DNA of 64,000 nt from Sphingomonas sp. ERG5 (GCF_000803065.1 NZ_JSXI01000045.1:62001-126000), one strand, 5' to 3'. Counted from the first letter of the stretch, positions 52,838-62,687 are shown. The notes: generated by a model from the letters alone, not told the origin. A program made the numbers and translations.

Positions 52838-53278
52838 TCAATCTTCTTCCTCGATCCAGAAGATGAAGGCGTGCTCGCCATCAAAACCAATAAGGCCACA
52901 GTCAAATGTCGCGGTGGTGAGTGGATTCCAACTCCGCGAGCCGCCCTCTTGCCAATGCCCGTTGCTAAGGAAAGTAGCGTCCTCATGCAGGTCATTGAGC
53001 GCGCTTTTTGCTTCCATAAGCGCTCCGCTTCGCGGCGATGTTTCTGTATAGGCTAAGCTCGTCGTACCGGCCACCGCAAGAACCCGAGCCGCATTCGCCC
53101 TGTCCAGACGGACCATTCCGTCTCGCGCAAATGGATCATCGGTCGATGTCGGTAAACCGACCTGTCCGGCTATGATCTTCGCAAGCTGCCCGTCACGAGC
53201 GTCCGGTCTCTTTCCAATCCACCAACGAGCGTCAGTTCCTTTGGCGAATCTACTCAGGAGCTTCTCTAGCGTCTGCAT
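52838..53278 (-). CDS. Hypothetical protein, possibly immunity-like
   Basis: 146 residues. Begins LEKLLSRFAKGTDARWWIGK and ends TFDCGLIGFDGEHAFIFWIEEED, an acidic C-terminus. No signal peptide or membrane segment. No family recognised. Its position directly upstream of the possible toxin fragment and in accessory DNA could mean it is part of a decayed toxin-immunity set, which is inference only. Confidence 0.45.
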   Translation of the reverse strand: MQTLEKLLSRFAKGTDARWWIGKRPDARDGQLAKIIAGQVGLPTSTDDPFARDGMVRLDRANAARVLAVAGTTSLAYTETSPRSGALMEAKSALNDLHEDATFLSNGHWQEGGSRSWNPLTTATFDCGLIGFDGEHAFIFWIEEED

Positions 53279-53363
53279 CCGGCGAATAGAGCGGAGACAA
53301 TGAACGCCCGCAACTGGATCGGTGGGCCCGGGCCTTCTTCCTGCACGCGAACAGCCCGGAACC

Positions 53364-56300
53364 CTAGTCCGTCCGTGGGACCTGGTGCTCAGGCTGCGGC
53401 TCGACCATTCCTTCTGCGGGGTAAGCGGGCACCGCTTGTGGCGGTGACGCCAGCGTCACTGGCTTGACGGTGAGCGCCTTGAGCATCAGTTCGACCGCTT
53501 TCTCGAGTTGCTTGTCATGGCCGGCGAGCAGGTCGGAAGGCTCGTTCTCGATCTCGAAATCGGGATCGACCCCATGGTTTTCGATGATCCAGCCGCCATC
53601 AAGGCCATAAGGGGCGCGTTCGGGGACACTGATGGTGCCGCCGTCCATCAGCGGCCAGTCGACCCGATTGCCATGAACGCCTCCCCATGGCCTCGTTCCG
53701 ACCACTGGCCCCAGGCCGTAATGGCGGAACAGATAGGGGAAGAGATCGCCATTCGACGCCGACCAGTGGTTGAGCAACGCCACTTTGGGTCCGACAATCA
53801 AATCCTCGGGATTCGTGAACACCGCGCCGGTGCGGTTGGTACGCAGGTTGGCGGGCGTGCGCCGCAAGCGCTCGATCACATAATTGGCGATCGAGCCCCC
53901 GCCATTCCAGCGGTCGTCGATGATCAACGCCTGCTTGTCGAGTTGCGCGTAGAATTGCCGCGTGAACTGCTGCAGGCCAAGCCCTCCCATATTGGAAAGA
54001 TAGACATAAGCGACGCGCCCGCCCGACAGCCGGTCGACGATCGCACGGTTGCGCGCGATCCAATCGGCCTCGCGCAGGCTGCGTTCGCTCCTCACCGGTT
54101 CGACCAGCACCTTTCGGCGCGGGCCATCGGGGCTGGCCGCCACGGTCAGCTCGACCGGCTTGCTCGCAGCGAGCACCCGCAACAGCGCTTCGGGCGTGCC
54201 CGGCGCTGCGAGGTCGACGCCGTTGATCGCGAGGACATAATCGCCGGCTTTCACATCGAGCGCGGGCTGGTGAAGCGGACTGCGATAGGCGGCGCGCGTA
54301 TTGTCACCGGGGTATATTCTGGCAAGCCGGTAGCGGCCGGTGGCCGGGTCGAGTGACCAGTCGACGCCGAGCAAGGCGGACTGGAACAATGGTGTCGGAT
54401 CACCATCGTCTCCACCCCCGACATACAAATGCGAACTCCCCAGCTCACCCTGTATTTGGCCAATCAGCCAATTGAGATCGTCACGCGATCCGAGCAGCGG
54501 CACCAGCTTCGCATAGCGCGCACGCACTGCCGGCCAGTCCACGCCATTGATCGCGCCATTGATCGCCGGCGAAAAAAACAGGTCGCGTTCCAGACGCCAG
54601 GCATTGTCGAACATCTCGGCCCATTCGGCCTTCGGATCGACGGAGAGGCGCAATCCGTCGAGATCGAGTTTGTGAGTGCCGATGGCTTCGGCCGCGGTGT
54701 CGAGAATCTCGAAATCCTTGTGGCGTTGCACGAGAATTCTGGCTCCATCGCCGGAGAGCGAATAGCCATCGACGTCCCGGGCTATCACCCTGTCCTGGCC
54801 TGATGCGAGTGCGTAGACGCGCAGCGCGGAACTCTCCCCCGGCAATGTGCCGTCCATCAACGCAATTGGCTGTGTGAGATAGAAGAGCCGACCCGCGCGC
54901 GCGTCGAGCTGGGCAATGTTGCCGGGCTCGACCGGAAGCACCACGGCCCGGTCCATCAGTCCGTCGAAATCGATCCGGATTGGCGCTTCGGCGTTGCCGG
55001 GCGGCAGAGATTGCGCGCCCGCCTCTCCCGCGGGACGCGGTGCGACCGGCGAGGGGGTCTCTTTCGTGAGCGGGACCGCATAAAGGCCGGTCGATTTAAG
55101 CAGCGCGAAGTCGAATTCCTGATCCGACGATGCGAGATTTTCGTGCCGGCTGGAGGTGAAGAACAGATATTTGCCATCCGCCGACCAGGCCGGATTGGCA
55201 TCGCTGCTCCCGCCCGGGCCCATCCGCGTGAGGCGCCCGGTTGCGAGTTCGAACAGATAAATGTCGCGCCGGTGCCCATTGGCGGTCATGCTGAAAGCGA
55301 GCCAGCGCCCATCGGGTGAAAAAGCCTGGTCGTGGATTTCCTCATATTTGTCCTGCGCGACCTGGCGTAATCCGGCCCCGTTCGCGCCGACCAGCCACAG
55401 CCGATGTTCGCCGTCGCTGAAGCTCAGTTGGCGGGCATCCGGCGAAAAGACCGGCTTGTAGAAATAGCCGGTCTTGAAATGGGTCAGCACCCGTTCGCGC
55501 CCGCCAAGGGCTGGCCGCAGGGCCAATTGCTGCCCGCCGCCAATATCGGTCGTATAGGCGATCCACTGCCCGTCGGGCGACCAGGCCGGATGATCCTCGT
55601 CGACCCCGGCCGTGCTGGTGACATTGCGACTGGCGGCGGAGTCGCCGGGGACGCTGAAGATGTCACCGCGTGCGGCGAACAGGCCGCGGTCGCCGGCGGG
55701 AGCCAGGGCGAAGTTGATCTGGTCCGCAGGATCACGGCTGCGGATCGCCTCCTTTACCGGGACGCTCCGCACATGCGTGCGCGGATTGTCGCGCGGCAGG
55801 GTGAACGCGATCTCGTGAAGGCGTTCGTCGCGCAAGGTGAGCAGACGAAGCTTGCCGCCTTGCTGAAACGTGATGGCATCGTCGCCGAGCGCGGGAAAGT
55901 CGATGTCATAGTCCGTGAAGTGCGTGATCTGCCGTCTCTGGCGGCTATCAAGATCATAGACCCAGAGATTGGCCCGGCGATGCTGGTCCTGGTCCGAGAG
56001 ATAGTAAACCTTGCGACCATACCACATCGGCGACGTGTTGGTGCCCGACCATTGCGTGATCTGCTCGAGCCGGCGCGTCGTGAGATCATAAGTGAAGATC
56101 TGCTGGGCAAGTCCCCCATTATAGCGCTTCCAGCTGCGGAAGTTCTGAAAGATGCGATTATACGCGATGGTGCGGCCGTCGGGCGCAAAGCTGGCCAGCC
56201 CGACCGCGCTGTCGATCGGCATTGCCGTCGTATCACCGCCTTTGACCGGCACCGAATACATGTCGCGAATCCACGGATTCCACTGGTTGCGCCGGGTCAG

Positions 56301-56696
56301 ATAGACGATGCGGGTGGAATCCGGCGTCCAGGTCACCACCATATTGTCAGGGCCCGCCGGGCCCCCGGTGCCGGGTGTGACCGCAGGCCTGAACGTCAGT
56401 TGACGCGCCGCGCCGCCGGTTGCCGGGATCACCCAGACGTCGGATCCGCCCTTGTCGGTATGCGTATAGGCAATCCATTTTCCATCCGGTGACGCATGGG
56501 GAACCATGTCCTGACCGGGCCCGTTGGTAAGCTGCTGTGCCGCACCGCCCGCGCGCGGCACGCTCCAGAGATTCCCGTTGGCGACAAAGACGATCCGGCC
56601 GGCATAGGCTTCCGGAAAACGCGGAAGCGTCGCACTGGCGGCCTGAGCGGCGAGCAACGCGGCCGAAGCGGCCAACAAACGCACAAATCTCAACAT
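53364..56696 (-). CDS. Tricorn-like S41 protease
   Basis: 1,110 residues with an N-terminal signal peptide (hydrophobic 7-22). Residues about 30-330 and 340-640 are WD40/TolB-type beta-propellers with repeated DGKWIAYT/DGRTIAYN/SPDGQWIAYT motifs. A helical and PDZ-like region follows (VKAGDYVLAINGVDLAAPGT), then a C-terminal S41 peptidase domain with LNHWSASNGDLFPY, where the Ser is the candidate nucleophile. The tricorn architecture indicates a periplasmic peptidase that degrades peptides. Monocistronic, next to a TonB locus but with its own 5' region. Confidence 0.92.
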   Translation of the reverse strand: MLRFVRLLAASAALLAAQAASATLPRFPEAYAGRIVFVANGNLWSVPRAGGAAQQLTNGPGQDMVPHASPDGKWIAYTHTDKGGSDVWVIPATGGAARQLTFRPAVTPGTGGPAGPDNMVVTWTPDSTRIVYLTRRNQWNPWIRDMYSVPVKGGDTTAMPIDSAVGLASFAPDGRTIAYNRIFQNFRSWKRYNGGLAQQIFTYDLTTRRLEQITQWSGTNTSPMWYGRKVYYLSDQDQHRRANLWVYDLDSRQRRQITHFTDYDIDFPALGDDAITFQQGGKLRLLTLRDERLHEIAFTLPRDNPRTHVRSVPVKEAIRSRDPADQINFALAPAGDRGLFAARGDIFSVPGDSAASRNVTSTAGVDEDHPAWSPDGQWIAYTTDIGGGQQLALRPALGGRERVLTHFKTGYFYKPVFSPDARQLSFSDGEHRLWLVGANGAGLRQVAQDKYEEIHDQAFSPDGRWLAFSMTANGHRRDIYLFELATGRLTRMGPGGSSDANPAWSADGKYLFFTSSRHENLASSDQEFDFALLKSTGLYAVPLTKETPSPVAPRPAGEAGAQSLPPGNAEAPIRIDFDGLMDRAVVLPVEPGNIAQLDARAGRLFYLTQPIALMDGTLPGESSALRVYALASGQDRVIARDVDGYSLSGDGARILVQRHKDFEILDTAAEAIGTHKLDLDGLRLSVDPKAEWAEMFDNAWRLERDLFFSPAINGAINGVDWPAVRARYAKLVPLLGSRDDLNWLIGQIQGELGSSHLYVGGGDDGDPTPLFQSALLGVDWSLDPATGRYRLARIYPGDNTRAAYRSPLHQPALDVKAGDYVLAINGVDLAAPGTPEALLRVLAASKPVELTVAASPDGPRRKVLVEPVRSERSLREADWIARNRAIVDRLSGGRVAYVYLSNMGGLGLQQFTRQFYAQLDKQALIIDDRWNGGGSIANYVIERLRRTPANLRTNRTGAVFTNPEDLIVGPKVALLNHWSASNGDLFPYLFRHYGLGPVVGTRPWGGVHGNRVDWPLMDGGTISVPERAPYGLDGGWIIENHGVDPDFEIENEPSDLLAGHDKQLEKAVELMLKALTVKPVTLASPPQAVPAYPAEGMVEPQPEHQVPRTD

Positions 56697-56923
56697 ACGC
56701 TCACAATAGCTGGTTCAAAGTTGAAGCGGTCAATCCACGCATCGGTGTGCTGGCCGCAGGACGGGCTTCGCCCGACTCTGATGGCACGCGCCGGTCGGGC
56801 GATCGGCGCGCTCTTGTTTCCGGGCGAGTCGAACGGAAAGAAGAGTGACTATGGCATCCGGCATAGGTGGTGATCGCACCGGCGTTGTGCGAGATCGACA
56901 GTCGCCGCGCCAGGCCAGGGGGC

Positions 56924-57556
56924 TCACTCAGGGCCGAACAGCAATGTAAGCATCTGCGCCTTCCAGATGTTCGATGCGCGCTTGATCGCCGCTTTGTCCG
57001 GATTGCGGATATATTCGACGATAAGGCCGCGCGTCACGGCGTTGCTGAGCAACTGTATGCTCTGCGTATGGCTATCGTTGCTGATTCCGGCGGCACGAAG
57101 GATGCAGTTGCCCCATCTGAGCACATGCCGGTCGAAGCGGCGCGCGCGGGGTTCGACTTCCTTGTCCAGTTCCGGATCATTCCTCCGCGCCAGGGTCACT
57201 TCCAGTGAGGCTGCTGCCTCGGGCATGCTGATCACGTCGAGATTGGCATCGATGAGATTTTCCATCGCCTCCCGGGGCGTTCTGCCGCGACGGATCGCCT
57301 CGGCATAAATCCTGATCCGATGGTTGGAAAACTCTTCAACCACGCTGGCCATGAGTTTCGCCTTGGTGGGAAACTGATGCTGGATCGCGCCAAGGCTCAT
57401 CCCTGTGGCATCACGGATCACACTCATCGTGGCGCCCGAATAACCTTGCGTGCAGAGAATGTCGCGAGCGGCAGCGAGCACTTTGGACCGGGTGGAAGCG
57501 CTGCGCTCGGCATGGCTGCGCCGAGCGGCTTTCACTGAGCTCGCCATCACTCCCAT
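56924..57556 (-). CDS. TetR-family regulator
   Basis: 210 residues. N-terminal TetR HTH (VLAAARDILCTQGYSGATMS and GMSLGAIQHQFPTKAKLM). The C-terminal ligand domain is helical. Divergent from the TonB receptor at 57810 across a 253-bp gap containing a large inverted repeat at 57713-57760, the likely operator. Start may also be the ATG at 57547. Gene ends 227 bp before the tricorn-like gene start; that gap (56697-56923) shows nothing I can name. Confidence 0.92.
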   Translation of the reverse strand: MGVMASSVKAARRSHAERSASTRSKVLAAARDILCTQGYSGATMSVIRDATGMSLGAIQHQFPTKAKLMASVVEEFSNHRIRIYAEAIRRGRTPREAMENLIDANLDVISMPEAAASLEVTLARRNDPELDKEVEPRARRFDRHVLRWGNCILRAAGISNDSHTQSIQLLSNAVTRGLIVEYIRNPDKAAIKRASNIWKAQMLTLLFGPE

Positions 57557-57712
57557 TCCATCATCGGTAAGATCGCCTCACTGCAGTATCGGGCCATGTC
57601 GAAACAGGCATGTCACGCCGGGCATCCGCCCCATGTTGCCGCCGCAGCGCCTGAAACGGGGCGCTTTCCCCATCTTCCGCTGCGTGGGCCTTACGTCGCT
57701 ATCAAAAATTAC

Positions 57713-57760
57713 AATACGGTCAACTTATTTTTGCTTGACCATAAATAAGTTGGTTGTATT
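57713..57760. promoter_or_regulatory. Large inverted repeat overlapping the TonB-receptor promoter
   Basis: Arms at 57713-57730 and 57743-57760 match in 15 of 18 positions; the inner 10 bases (CAACTTATTT / AAATAAGTTG) are perfect. The 12-base spacer includes TTGACC (57735-57740), which with TATTAA at 57757-57762 gives a 16-bp-spaced sigma-70-like promoter. A repressor bound here would block it directly; the TetR product is the obvious candidate. Confidence 0.65.
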
Positions 57761-57809
57761 AAATATGCCTCAAGGGCGCTGGTTGACCAGCAAGCTCGGG
57801 AGGATGCTG

Positions 57810-60101
57810 GTGAGAAATCTGCGAAATTTTACGGTTGCGACGTCAGTGATCGTGCTGTGCCAATCCCTTGCTGCGTCACCTGTTTTTGCTCAGGCGCAGC
57901 CGGCGCCGACGCAAGCGACCGAGACGCGGCCGGAATCGTCCGAAGCGGTGTCGTCCGATGCTGGCGACATCATCGTCACCGCCAACAAGCGCGCCGAAAG
58001 CATTCTCAACGTGGCAGGGGCGATCAACGCGTTTCGCGGCGACGATCTGCTGAAAAACGGCAACACCAGCCTTGCTGACCTTGCCGGGCAGACGCCCGGC
58101 CTCCAGTTCAATGCCGGCTATGGCACGGGCTCGCCGGTCATTCGCGGCATCAATACCGGCGCCGATTTCGGCCAGTCGGTCGGCATTACCGTCGATGGCG
58201 CGCCGGTCGGGCCGAGTTCGAGCTTTCAAACAGGGGGCGCCAGTTCGCTCGACCTTGATCCGATCGATCTTGAGCGGGTGGAAATACTCAAAGGTCCGCA
58301 GGGCACGGTTTACGGGGCGAACACCCTGGCCGGTCTCATCTCCTATTCGTTGCGCGAGCCGGATCTGCAAAAGCCCAACGCGATCGCCCGTATGGGCCTT
58401 AGCGGTACAGAGGGCGGGGGGACGAGCCATTCGGAGCGTGCTGCACTCAGTATCCCCATCATCGAAGATCAACTGGCTGTGCGCCTGTCCGGTTTTCACG
58501 ACCGCCGCGCCGGCTTCATCGACAATGGCCTGACCAATGTCGCCGACCAGAATCGCTGGCGGAATTACGGTGTGCAGGGTTCGGTCCTGTTCAAACCAGT
58601 CGACCGGCTCCGACTCTTCATCGCCGGTATCTATCAAAGGCAAAATCAATATGTGCAGGATCAGGTGGTCTATGCCGCAAACCGCACGCCGCGCGATGGC
58701 GATCTCGTCAATAACGACTATCTGGTACCGAACACCAATCGCAAGACCAGGTTTGCCGTCGGCAAGATCGATTATGATCTCGATTTTGCCAATCTGACTT
58801 CCGTGACGTCGTATCAGCACCTCAATGTGAATTATGCTTTCCCGCAGGAAACCGGGGCGCTGAATACCATCTTCGTCAACATCCTCCCGCTGCTCGGTGG
58901 CGTCACAATTCCCGCGCCGGGCCTGCTCAGCAACGACACGCTCAACGACTTCAGGAAATTTACCCAGGAAGTGCGTCTGACCTCGACGGGCAGCGGCCCG
59001 GTCAGCTGGCTGGTCGGCGGATATTACACGCATGAGCGCAGCGAGCAGCGGCAATCGGTAAATGCCCGAACCACCTCGGGCGCGCTCGTCCCTGGAATCA
59101 ATCCGGCCTTGCTCGTGACGATCCCGACGACGCTCACCGAATATTCCGGGTTCGGTAACGTCACCTATGCCTTTTCCGATGCATTCGACATCACCGGCGG
59201 GCTGCGCATCGGACGAATCGAGCAGGCGAACCGAACGCTGCTCAGCGGCAGCAATTTTGCTGCCTATAAGATGCTTTTCGTGGTCAGCGGCCTCGGGTCC
59301 GGTCCACCGGCCGATACCGGTCCGCAAAAGGGAGCGAAGACGGTCGCCACTTATCTTGCCACCGCACGCTATCATTTTTCGCGCGACGGCATGATTTTCG
59401 CGCGGTTCGCGACCGGCTTTCGTCCCGGCGGACCGAATTTTCCCGTTCCCGGATTCGACCCCGTCTATAATCCCGATCAGACCTATAATTACGAATTGGG
59501 GCTCAAGACGAAATTCTGGGGTGGGCGCGGCTCGTTCGACGTGACCGGCTATTATCTCGAATGGAAGAATTTCCTCGCCTTCGCCAGCGCGGGCGGGCTG
59601 AACGGCTTTGCGAATGCCGGCGACGCTCGTGTCTATGGGTTCGAAGCGGGCGCAACGCTACGGCCGGTCGACGGATTGAGCCTGTCGGGAACGCTGGCCT
59701 TTTCCGACAGCAAAATTACCCGGATCACGTCACCGGCCGGTATCGCGAAGGTCGGTGACACATTGCCGAACAACCCACGCTGGAGCGGCTCGCTGTCGAC
59801 GGAATATCGCGCACCGGTGGAGTCTCGCTGGCAGGCGGTGGTGCGCGGCTCGGCCCGCTTTGCGGGGGCGCGCAATAGCTCGCCGCAATCGAGCGTCGCG
59901 TTCCCGAATTATGTGCTGCCGGGTTATGCACTGTTCGATGCCCATGCCGGACTGGAAAGCGCGCATGTCGATATCGACCTGTTCGTCAGGAACCTGACTG
60001 ATAAGCGTGCGCAACTCGCTGCCTATACGCAGCTCGGCGTCAATCAGATCACCGTGCAGCAACCGCGCACGATCGGCGTGGCGGTGACGTTCAAATACTG
60101 A
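57810..60101 (+). CDS. TonB-dependent outer-membrane receptor (amidase/esterase locus)
   Basis: 763 residues from a GTG at 57810, chosen because GGGAGG sits six bases before it; ATGs at 57765 and 57804 are in frame. Signal peptide ends near VFAQA. TonB-box-like GDIIVTANKRAESILNV, plug (LADLAGQTPGLQF, PVIRGINTGADFG, LERVEILKGPQGTVYG), then a barrel ending VAVTFKY. The TANKR...LNV opening is common to receptors for aromatic or steroid-like substrates in sphingomonads. Followed by esterase and amidase genes likely acting on the imported compound. Confidence 0.9.
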   Translation: MRNLRNFTVATSVIVLCQSLAASPVFAQAQPAPTQATETRPESSEAVSSDAGDIIVTANKRAESILNVAGAINAFRGDDLLKNGNTSLADLAGQTPGLQFNAGYGTGSPVIRGINTGADFGQSVGITVDGAPVGPSSSFQTGGASSLDLDPIDLERVEILKGPQGTVYGANTLAGLISYSLREPDLQKPNAIARMGLSGTEGGGTSHSERAALSIPIIEDQLAVRLSGFHDRRAGFIDNGLTNVADQNRWRNYGVQGSVLFKPVDRLRLFIAGIYQRQNQYVQDQVVYAANRTPRDGDLVNNDYLVPNTNRKTRFAVGKIDYDLDFANLTSVTSYQHLNVNYAFPQETGALNTIFVNILPLLGGVTIPAPGLLSNDTLNDFRKFTQEVRLTSTGSGPVSWLVGGYYTHERSEQRQSVNARTTSGALVPGINPALLVTIPTTLTEYSGFGNVTYAFSDAFDITGGLRIGRIEQANRTLLSGSNFAAYKMLFVVSGLGSGPPADTGPQKGAKTVATYLATARYHFSRDGMIFARFATGFRPGGPNFPVPGFDPVYNPDQTYNYELGLKTKFWGGRGSFDVTGYYLEWKNFLAFASAGGLNGFANAGDARVYGFEAGATLRPVDGLSLSGTLAFSDSKITRITSPAGIAKVGDTLPNNPRWSGSLSTEYRAPVESRWQAVVRGSARFAGARNSSPQSSVAFPNYVLPGYALFDAHAGLESAHVDIDLFVRNLTDKRAQLAAYTQLGVNQITVQQPRTIGVAVTFKY

Positions 60102-60146
60102 CGATGGCGAGCAGGCTCGCTGGTAAAGTGACATGAGGATGAAGGC

Positions 60147-61028
60147 ATGACCGATACCGCCATTCCCGCCATTCCCGGCATTGAGAGCTTCGTCGTCACG
60201 CCCGACGGCCTCGGCACCAGCTTGCGCATCTCGATCGCGCGGCCGTCGGGTCAGGCGGCTGGCGCAACCTCGGGTGCGCCGTCGGTGGTCTATGTGACGG
60301 ATGCCGATTACAGCTTCGGCACCGTCGTTGAAGCGGCGCGAATGGGGCGGTATGCCGGCGAGGTCGGGCCGGCGGTCATTGTCGGGATCGGCTATGCCGA
60401 AGAGCGCGGCGATTATGCGTTCGTCGGGCAGCGGCGTGGCCTGGATTTCTATCGCGGGCCGCGACGGTCGCTGGACATGCCGGGTTTCGGGACGCTGGAA
60501 CTGGGCGGTGCGGACGCGTTTCTGGCGGCGCTGCTCGATACGGTCGCACCGGAGGTGGAGCGTCGCGTACCCGAGGCACGAGGGGCAGGGCGCATATTGT
60601 TTGGCATGTCGGCGGGCGGGCATTTCGCCGCCTATGCCCTGACGCAACGCCCGGACGCATTCACGGGCTATGCGATGCTGAGTCCCGCACTGGTCGATTT
60701 CCCGCCGGCGCCGGGCGATGAGCAAATGGTCGCCGCGGTGCGCGCGCTGCCGGCAGGCGCGATCCCATCCGGCACGATCGTGTTCCTGTCGGCCGGCGCG
60801 CGGGAGGAGGAGCCGGGCGAGGGGCTCGCCGCCGCCTCGATCATCAGCAACGCCCATCGCATGCGCGCCGCGCTCGCGGCGCATGGCGTCTCCACCGCAC
60901 TGGCGATTTTCGCTGACGAAACGCATATCTCCGTGCTTGGCGCGGCCGTCACACGGGCGCTGCGCTTTCTCGTGCCGCCGCCGCCGGGAACGCCGTCCTG
61001 GCAGGCAGTCCCCGCCCACAGCGACTAA
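60147..61028 (+). CDS. Esterase (alpha/beta hydrolase, esterase D-like)
   Basis: 293 residues. GMSAGG at 153-158 has the nucleophile Ser155, VVYVTDADYSF near 47-57 and PAVIVGIGYAEERGDY near 75-90 match the Fes/IroE-like putative esterase group, and ADETHISV near 250-257 gives the His. No signal peptide is visible, so cytoplasmic. 45 bp after the receptor gene and 100 bp before the amidase gene, probably one operon. Substrate unknown; ester or amide partner of the imported molecule. Confidence 0.85.
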   Translation: MTDTAIPAIPGIESFVVTPDGLGTSLRISIARPSGQAAGATSGAPSVVYVTDADYSFGTVVEAARMGRYAGEVGPAVIVGIGYAEERGDYAFVGQRRGLDFYRGPRRSLDMPGFGTLELGGADAFLAALLDTVAPEVERRVPEARGAGRILFGMSAGGHFAAYALTQRPDAFTGYAMLSPALVDFPPAPGDEQMVAAVRALPAGAIPSGTIVFLSAGAREEEPGEGLAAASIISNAHRMRAALAAHGVSTALAIFADETHISVLGAAVTRALRFLVPPPPGTPSWQAVPAHSD

Positions 61029-61128
61029 GACGCCGCTTTGGCATCCCGGTCCGGATCATTGGGCCAGGCCGGCGCGGCTATCGGCAAGGTCCGGGCGATC
61101 AATTCTCACGTTTCGGAAAAGATGACGC

Positions 61129-62550
61129 ATGACGACGATTCCATCGCCCCCTGGCCGGGTAAGCGACATGATGGATATGCGCGACGCGCTTGAGGCGGGG
61201 CACACGACGCCGAGCGCGTTAATCGAGTCGGCCATCGCGCGTGCGGAGGCGGTGAATTCCCGGCTCAACTTCATCGCATGGCCTGTGTTCGAGCGCGCCC
61301 GAACTCAGGCGCTTGAACCTTGTACGGGCCCGTTGGCCGGCATCCCCACGTTGATCAAGGACATGATCAACGAAAAAGGGATCCCGGCGAGCTGGGGCGC
61401 CGCCGTATTGCGCGATTATATTCCGACGGAAGACTCGCCTTACACTCAGGCGATCGCCCATGCCGGGCTGATCTCCATCGCCCGCTCATCAATGCCTGAA
61501 CTGGGGCTCAACGTGGCCACCGAATCGCCGTTGGTGGGCCCCACGCGCAATCCCTGGAGCCTCGATCACACACCCGGAGGTTCATCGGGCGGCGGATCGG
61601 CGGCGGTCGCGGCGGGTGTCGTTCCGGTCGCACATGCGAGCGACGGGCTGGGGTCGATCCGTCACGGCGCCGCCCCGTGCGGGCTGGTTGGGCTCAAGCC
61701 GTCGCGTGGGCGCAATATCGGCGACGAGGCGATGCGCTCGATTTCGGATCTCGGTGTCAATGGCTGTGTAAGCCGCACCGTGCGCGACACCGCCGCCTGG
61801 CTCGAAGCGACCCAGACACGCGACCCCAACGCCGCCTTCACCCCTGTGCCGCGGGTCACCGCGCCGACCGGCCAGAAGCTTCGCATCCGGTCGTACAGCG
61901 CGATCATGCGAACCGGCGGACCGCCCGACACGAGCGTTGGCAGGGTCTTTGCCGATGCAATCGATTTGCTGGGCAGGTTGGGCCATCATGTCGGCGATGG
62001 CCCGCTGCCATTCGCAGGGCCCGCCGCGATCGATGCGCTGAACATGTTTATCGAAGGCAGGTTCACGCGTCAGCTCGACCTGCTTGCGGATCAGATCGGC
62101 ATCCCGATCACCCCGGATGACCTGGAATATCGTTCGGCGACGCTGGTGGCGGCCGGGAAGGGGATCGGTGACGAACAATTTTCCGCCGCAACGCGGCACA
62201 TGGAGCGGGTTGCCGCCGCCTATCTCGACAGTCTGAATGACTTCGACATCTGGATGACCCCTGTCTTCAGCACGGAAATCGTTCGCATCGGCGTCTTCGG
62301 CCCCGACGTCGCGTGGCTCGGCCAACGGGACCATCTCGTCGACTATGCCGGCTATTGCTGGATCGACAATTTTGCCGGCACGCCGTCGATCAGCCTTCCG
62401 ATGGGTTTCTCCGACAATGGGTTGCCGGTTGGGGTGCAGTTCGCCACGCGCCCCGGCGGTGAAGCCACGCTTCTCGCGCTCGCCTATCAACTTGAGGCCG
62501 CCCTGGAATGGTGGCGGCATACGCCGCCGATCTGGGTCGGCGGCGACTAA
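61129..62550 (+). CDS. Amidase-signature family hydrolase
   Basis: 473 residues. Ser-cisSer-Lys triad: Lys77 in PTLIKDM, cis-Ser in the GGSSGGGS loop (Ser152 or Ser153) and nucleophile Ser176 in SDGLGSIRHGAA. The overall string (GPLAGIPTLIKDM, late LEWWRHTPPIW) resembles NylA-type cyclic-dimer hydrolases, so small linear or cyclic amides are plausible substrates; that is a guess. Cytoplasmic. Last gene of the TetR-controlled locus. Confidence 0.92.
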   Translation: MTTIPSPPGRVSDMMDMRDALEAGHTTPSALIESAIARAEAVNSRLNFIAWPVFERARTQALEPCTGPLAGIPTLIKDMINEKGIPASWGAAVLRDYIPTEDSPYTQAIAHAGLISIARSSMPELGLNVATESPLVGPTRNPWSLDHTPGGSSGGGSAAVAAGVVPVAHASDGLGSIRHGAAPCGLVGLKPSRGRNIGDEAMRSISDLGVNGCVSRTVRDTAAWLEATQTRDPNAAFTPVPRVTAPTGQKLRIRSYSAIMRTGGPPDTSVGRVFADAIDLLGRLGHHVGDGPLPFAGPAAIDALNMFIEGRFTRQLDLLADQIGIPITPDDLEYRSATLVAAGKGIGDEQFSAATRHMERVAAAYLDSLNDFDIWMTPVFSTEIVRIGVFGPDVAWLGQRDHLVDYAGYCWIDNFAGTPSISLPMGFSDNGLPVGVQFATRPGGEATLLALAYQLEAALEWWRHTPPIWVGGD

Positions 62551-62669
62551 TCCCAGGCGAAGAACCAGGACGGCGCACCAGTGCCGATCGACACAATGAC
62601 GCTCGGTCCGGCAATATTCCCGATGCCGGGCCGATACCGAAGGATCGCCGGCCTGTATCGCGCAAGTCC

Positions 62670-62687
62670 AATATACCTAAGTATATT
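62670..62687. promoter_or_regulatory. Inverted repeat AATATAC-CTAA-GTATATT
   Basis: Perfect 7-bp arms around CTAA in the 371-bp gap between the amidase gene and the small gene at 62922. AT-rich in GC-rich DNA, so likely a repressor site or a short terminator-like hairpin. Nothing else is recognised in that gap. Confidence 0.4.
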
